Below the pieces are notes generated by a model. It did no database searches, had not been told where the DNA came from, and saw only the letters and a program-made list of their open reading frames with translations. Below are positions 14,646 to 16,212 of a stretch of DNA of 16,212 bases, piece after piece; the stretch's first letter is position 1; each line of letters starts with the position of its first letter. The translations under genes and the position numbers were made by a program. This DNA comes from JALOBO01 sp023228225 (GTDB lineage Bacteria > Bacillota > Clostridia > Christensenellales > UBA1242), in the NCBI GenBank assembly GCA_041663585.1, contig JBAYMN010000021.1, forward strand, positions 1 through 16,212, given 5' to 3'.

Positions 14646-15281
14646 ATGAAATATGATGGTTTAAATGTAGTACAAGCACAATTTAGAAAAATTGAAAAAG
14701 TTAAAGTTGAACGTAATAAATTTTTCAATTTTATCCTATTTCAAATAATAATTTGCTTACTTTCAATTAATATTTTTAGCGTGCTTGGAAAACTGGATTA
14801 TCCATTTTTTAATAATTTAAATGCTATACTAAAAGCAAGTGTTTCGGCATACCCCGGAGATACTTTTACTAAGGAGGAAAAAATCAAATTTGTAGCACAG
14901 TTTATATTTGGCGATGCATTATATGTGAGTGGCAATAGTAATATTGAATTTAGCCTTCCGCTAGATTCTGATAATATTACGGTGCAAAACGGAATTGTAA
15001 AAATTTCCGTTACAAGTTTTAGTTTGGTAAGCGCCACAGAAGATGGGATTGTATCCTCTGTCGGTAAATCTGGTGATATTAAATTTGTAGAAATTAAACA
15101 CACAAATAATATTAAAACAAGATGTTCGGGTTTTGATTATGTTGGTGTAGCAAAAAATTATATCACGCCGAAGTATTCTCCTATTGGTACAATAAGTGAG
15201 GGGGTATTAGAGTTTAGCATTATATATAAAGGTAAAACTGTTACAGATTTAACCATAGTAAATGGCGAATTTGTATGGTAA
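14646..15281 (+). CDS. SpoIVFA-like membrane protein with degenerate M23/LytM domain
   Basis: In Bacillus, SpoIVFA is a mother-cell membrane protein that holds and regulates the intramembrane protease SpoIVFB in the membrane around the forespore. This 211-residue protein has a short polar N-terminus, one membrane helix at about 26-48, a low-complexity stretch, and a LytM/M23-like beta domain at about 125-205 (ATEDGIVSSVGKSGDIKFVEIKH). The zinc ligands of active M23 peptidases are missing: the region that normally reads LHFE is LEFS at 188-191 and there is no HxH. It is therefore not an active endopeptidase, as in true SpoIVFA. The call depends strongly on the next gene: the last 7 nt overlap the SpoIVFB-type start, which implies translational coupling. 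The similarity is weak, so it could be another M23-fold anchor. Confidence 0.72.
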   Translation: MKYDGLNVVQAQFRKIEKVKVERNKFFNFILFQIIICLLSINIFSVLGKLDYPFFNNLNAILKASVSAYPGDTFTKEEKIKFVAQFIFGDALYVSGNSNIEFSLPLDSDNITVQNGIVKISVTSFSLVSATEDGIVSSVGKSGDIKFVEIKHTNNIKTRCSGFDYVGVAKNYITPKYSPIGTISEGVLEFSIIYKGKTVTDLTIVNGEFVW

Positions 15282-16123
15282 AATTTAAATTTCACCCACT
15301 ACTATTAGTTTTTGCCTGTGCGTTTATTTATTATGGATACGGATTACTGTTGTTAAATTACCTTGTGGTGTTATTTATACATGAATTGGCACATGCCTAT
15401 ATAGCATCTAAATTAGGCTACACATTAAAAAATGTAACGCTATTACCTTATGGTGTGGCGCTTGATGGCAGTACCGCTGATTTTAAGGTGAAAGATGAAA
15501 TTAAAATTGCTGTTGCTGGTCCGCTTATTAATATTATAATAGGTGTGATTTTTCTTGCGGGTTGGTGGCTTGTACCAGAAATTTATCCTTATACGGCGGA
15601 TTTTGTGTTTGCTAATTTTGTAACCGCTGGATTTAATCTTTTGCCAGCATTTCCGCTTGATGGTGGAAGAATATTACTTGCGATGTTTTCCGCAAAATTT
15701 GCACGTAAAAAAGCATACAAATTTGTAAGAATAATAAGTATTATATTTGCGTTATTATTTGCAGTTTGGTTTGCTGTTTCAATTATACTATTAAATAGTA
15801 TTAATTATACTATCATTACTGCTTGTATATTTATGTTTTGTGGAGTGTTGTATAAAGATAAAACAAGTGTATACACGCGAAATATGTATTCTGATAAGCA
15901 AAAACTGTTAAAGATGGGTATGAATGTGCGTAGTGTGGCAGTTGACAGCACGGTGCGATTATACGCCTTAAATCGAATATTACACAGCGGTTATTATAAC
16001 ACTATTTATGTGCTGGATTATAATTTGAAACTCAAAAAAATATTATATGAACACGAATTAGAACAAATTTTTTTAAATAATACTTCTGATACCGAAATAG
16101 GCGAAGTTGTTAATGCGTTATAG
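15275..16123 (+). CDS. spoIVFB: SpoIVFB-type M50 site-2 intramembrane metalloprotease
   Basis: SpoIVFB cuts pro-sigma-K inside or near the membrane to release the late mother-cell sigma factor in spore formers. The 282-residue protein (B. subtilis SpoIVFB is similar in size) is strongly hydrophobic, with about five or six helices in the first 195 residues. The zinc motif HELAH lies at 36-40 (His36, Glu37, His40) and the third ligand, Asp129, in FNLLPAFPLDGGRIL (120-134). AGPLIN near 81 is another family mark. The C-terminal 75 residues, after NMYSDKQKLLKMG, look like half of a CBS-type domain, as in SpoIVFB. The ATG lies within the last codons of the SpoIVFA-like gene. No sigK or bofA is in the window, so the substrate is inferred; a general S2P protease is the alternative. 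Confidence 0.85.
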   Translation: MVKFKFHPLLLVFACAFIYYGYGLLLLNYLVVLFIHELAHAYIASKLGYTLKNVTLLPYGVALDGSTADFKVKDEIKIAVAGPLINIIIGVIFLAGWWLVPEIYPYTADFVFANFVTAGFNLLPAFPLDGGRILLAMFSAKFARKKAYKFVRIISIIFALLFAVWFAVSIILLNSINYTIITACIFMFCGVLYKDKTSVYTRNMYSDKQKLLKMGMNVRSVAVDSTVRLYALNRILHSGYYNTIYVLDYNLKLKKILYEHELEQIFLNNTSDTEIGEVVNAL

Positions 16124-16134
16124 AATAAACAAAC

Positions 16135-16161
16135 AAAATCACTTGTTTTATAAGTGATTTT
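16135..16161. terminator. Bidirectional terminator between spoIVFB and tRNA-Thr
   Basis: A perfect 10-bp stem (AAAATCACTT at 16135-16144 with AAGTGATTTT at 16152-16161) and a 7-nt loop is flanked by A-rich sequence on the left and T on the right. It can end spoIVFB on the + strand and the convergent tRNA transcript on the - strand. Confidence 0.75.
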
Positions 16162-16167
16162 TAGTAT

Positions 16168-16212
16168 TGGAGCTAATGGCGCGAATCGAACGCGCGACCT
16201 GCTGATTACGAA
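16168..16212 (-). tRNA. tRNA-Thr (CGT anticodon), 3' part only
   Basis: Reading the - strand from the window edge gives the anticodon loop TTCGTAA (anticodon CGT, threonine ACG), the anticodon stem 3' arm TCAGC, a 5-nt variable loop AGGTC, a T arm GCGCG-TTCGATT-CGCGC, the acceptor 3' arm CATTAGC, discriminator T and an encoded CCA (complement of 16168-16170). The 5' half lies beyond the window. The anticodon assumes the 5' stem arm (GCTGA) lies just outside. Confidence 0.9.

Noticed and set aside
14798..15103. Antisense open frame of about 100 codons opposite the spoIVFA-like gene
   Set aside because: It has no ribosome site or recognisable product and lies wholly inside a gene with clear architecture. 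The same applies to an antisense frame at 11673-11957 and the other short opposite-strand frames.
14646..15281. Active M23 endopeptidase
   Set aside because: The zinc-binding histidines and the HxH motif of active M23 enzymes are missing, and the linkage to a SpoIVFB-type gene favours a SpoIVFA-like anchor.
1..16212. Reassigned TGA codon, since none of the fifteen complete genes ends in TGA
   Set aside because: Tryptophans in conserved places (for example in GAPDH) are encoded by TGG, and no gene needs read-through of TGA to be full length. Avoidance of TGA fits the AT-rich preference for TAA.
1..16212. CRISPR array, transposase, integrase, phage or toxin-antitoxin genes
   Set aside because: No regularly spaced repeats, no terminal inverted repeats with a transposase, and no phage-like gene were found. 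The only exact tandem repeats are the 30-bp pair at 8578 and the 10-bp pair at 8470.

Overview
This is an AT-rich stretch of a bacterial chromosome with compact, mostly + strand genes, AGGAGG-type ribosome binding sites, sigma-A-like promoters with 17-bp spacers, and intrinsic terminators with T-tracts. A spoIVFA/spoIVFB-type pair, minD-minE, an MreB-family gene and a class IIB aldolase point to a Bacillota (Firmicutes) lineage, probably Clostridia-like and possibly spore-forming. I cannot place it more precisely. All fifteen complete genes end in TAA or TAG and tryptophan is encoded by TGG, so the standard code applies.

Layout. (1) 1-600: terminator of an upstream gene, then a small three-helix membrane protein with its own promoter. 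(2) 640-4240: a two-gene unit encoding an unrecognised 1077-residue cytoplasmic protein and an 80-residue acidic helical protein, with a strong promoter in front and a bidirectional terminator behind. (3) 4257-8449: mainly central metabolism. Class II fructose-bisphosphate aldolase (- strand) diverges from a GT2-type membrane protein, followed by an M29 aminopeptidase and an enterobacterial/eukaryote-type GAPDH. (4) 8450-10400: a repeat-rich intergenic region with a 30-bp tandem duplication carrying two -35 boxes, then a zinc-ribbon/TM2-domain protein and the tRNA 2-thiouridylase mnmA. (5) 10401-13120: a Ppx/GppA-like protein and an MreB-like protein in one unit that ends in a terminator. Both belong to the actin/ASKHA fold superfamily and both look eroded at the nucleotide-binding loops. 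(6) 13170-14300: minD-minE with no minC in view. (7) 14299-14645: a 347-bp gap without a gene, containing an elaborate 65-nt hairpin, further stem-loops and an imperfect direct repeat. (8) 14646-16123: overlapping spoIVFA-like and spoIVFB-like genes behind a possible sigma-E-type promoter. (9) The 3' half of a tRNA-Thr(CGT) enters on the - strand after a bidirectional terminator.

How the genes fit together. The right half looks like a rearranged version of the clostridial shape/division/sporulation cluster, whose common order is mreB-mreC-mreD-...-minC-minD-minE-rodA-...-spoIVFA-spoIVFB. Here mreC, mreD, minC and rodA are absent from the window. An MreB paralogue and a Ppx/GppA-like protein sit directly before minD, and a structured non-coding stretch separates minE from spoIVFA. 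The candidates for something undescribed are the paired degenerate actin-fold proteins next to minDE, the non-coding hairpin region, and the 1077/80-residue unknown pair.
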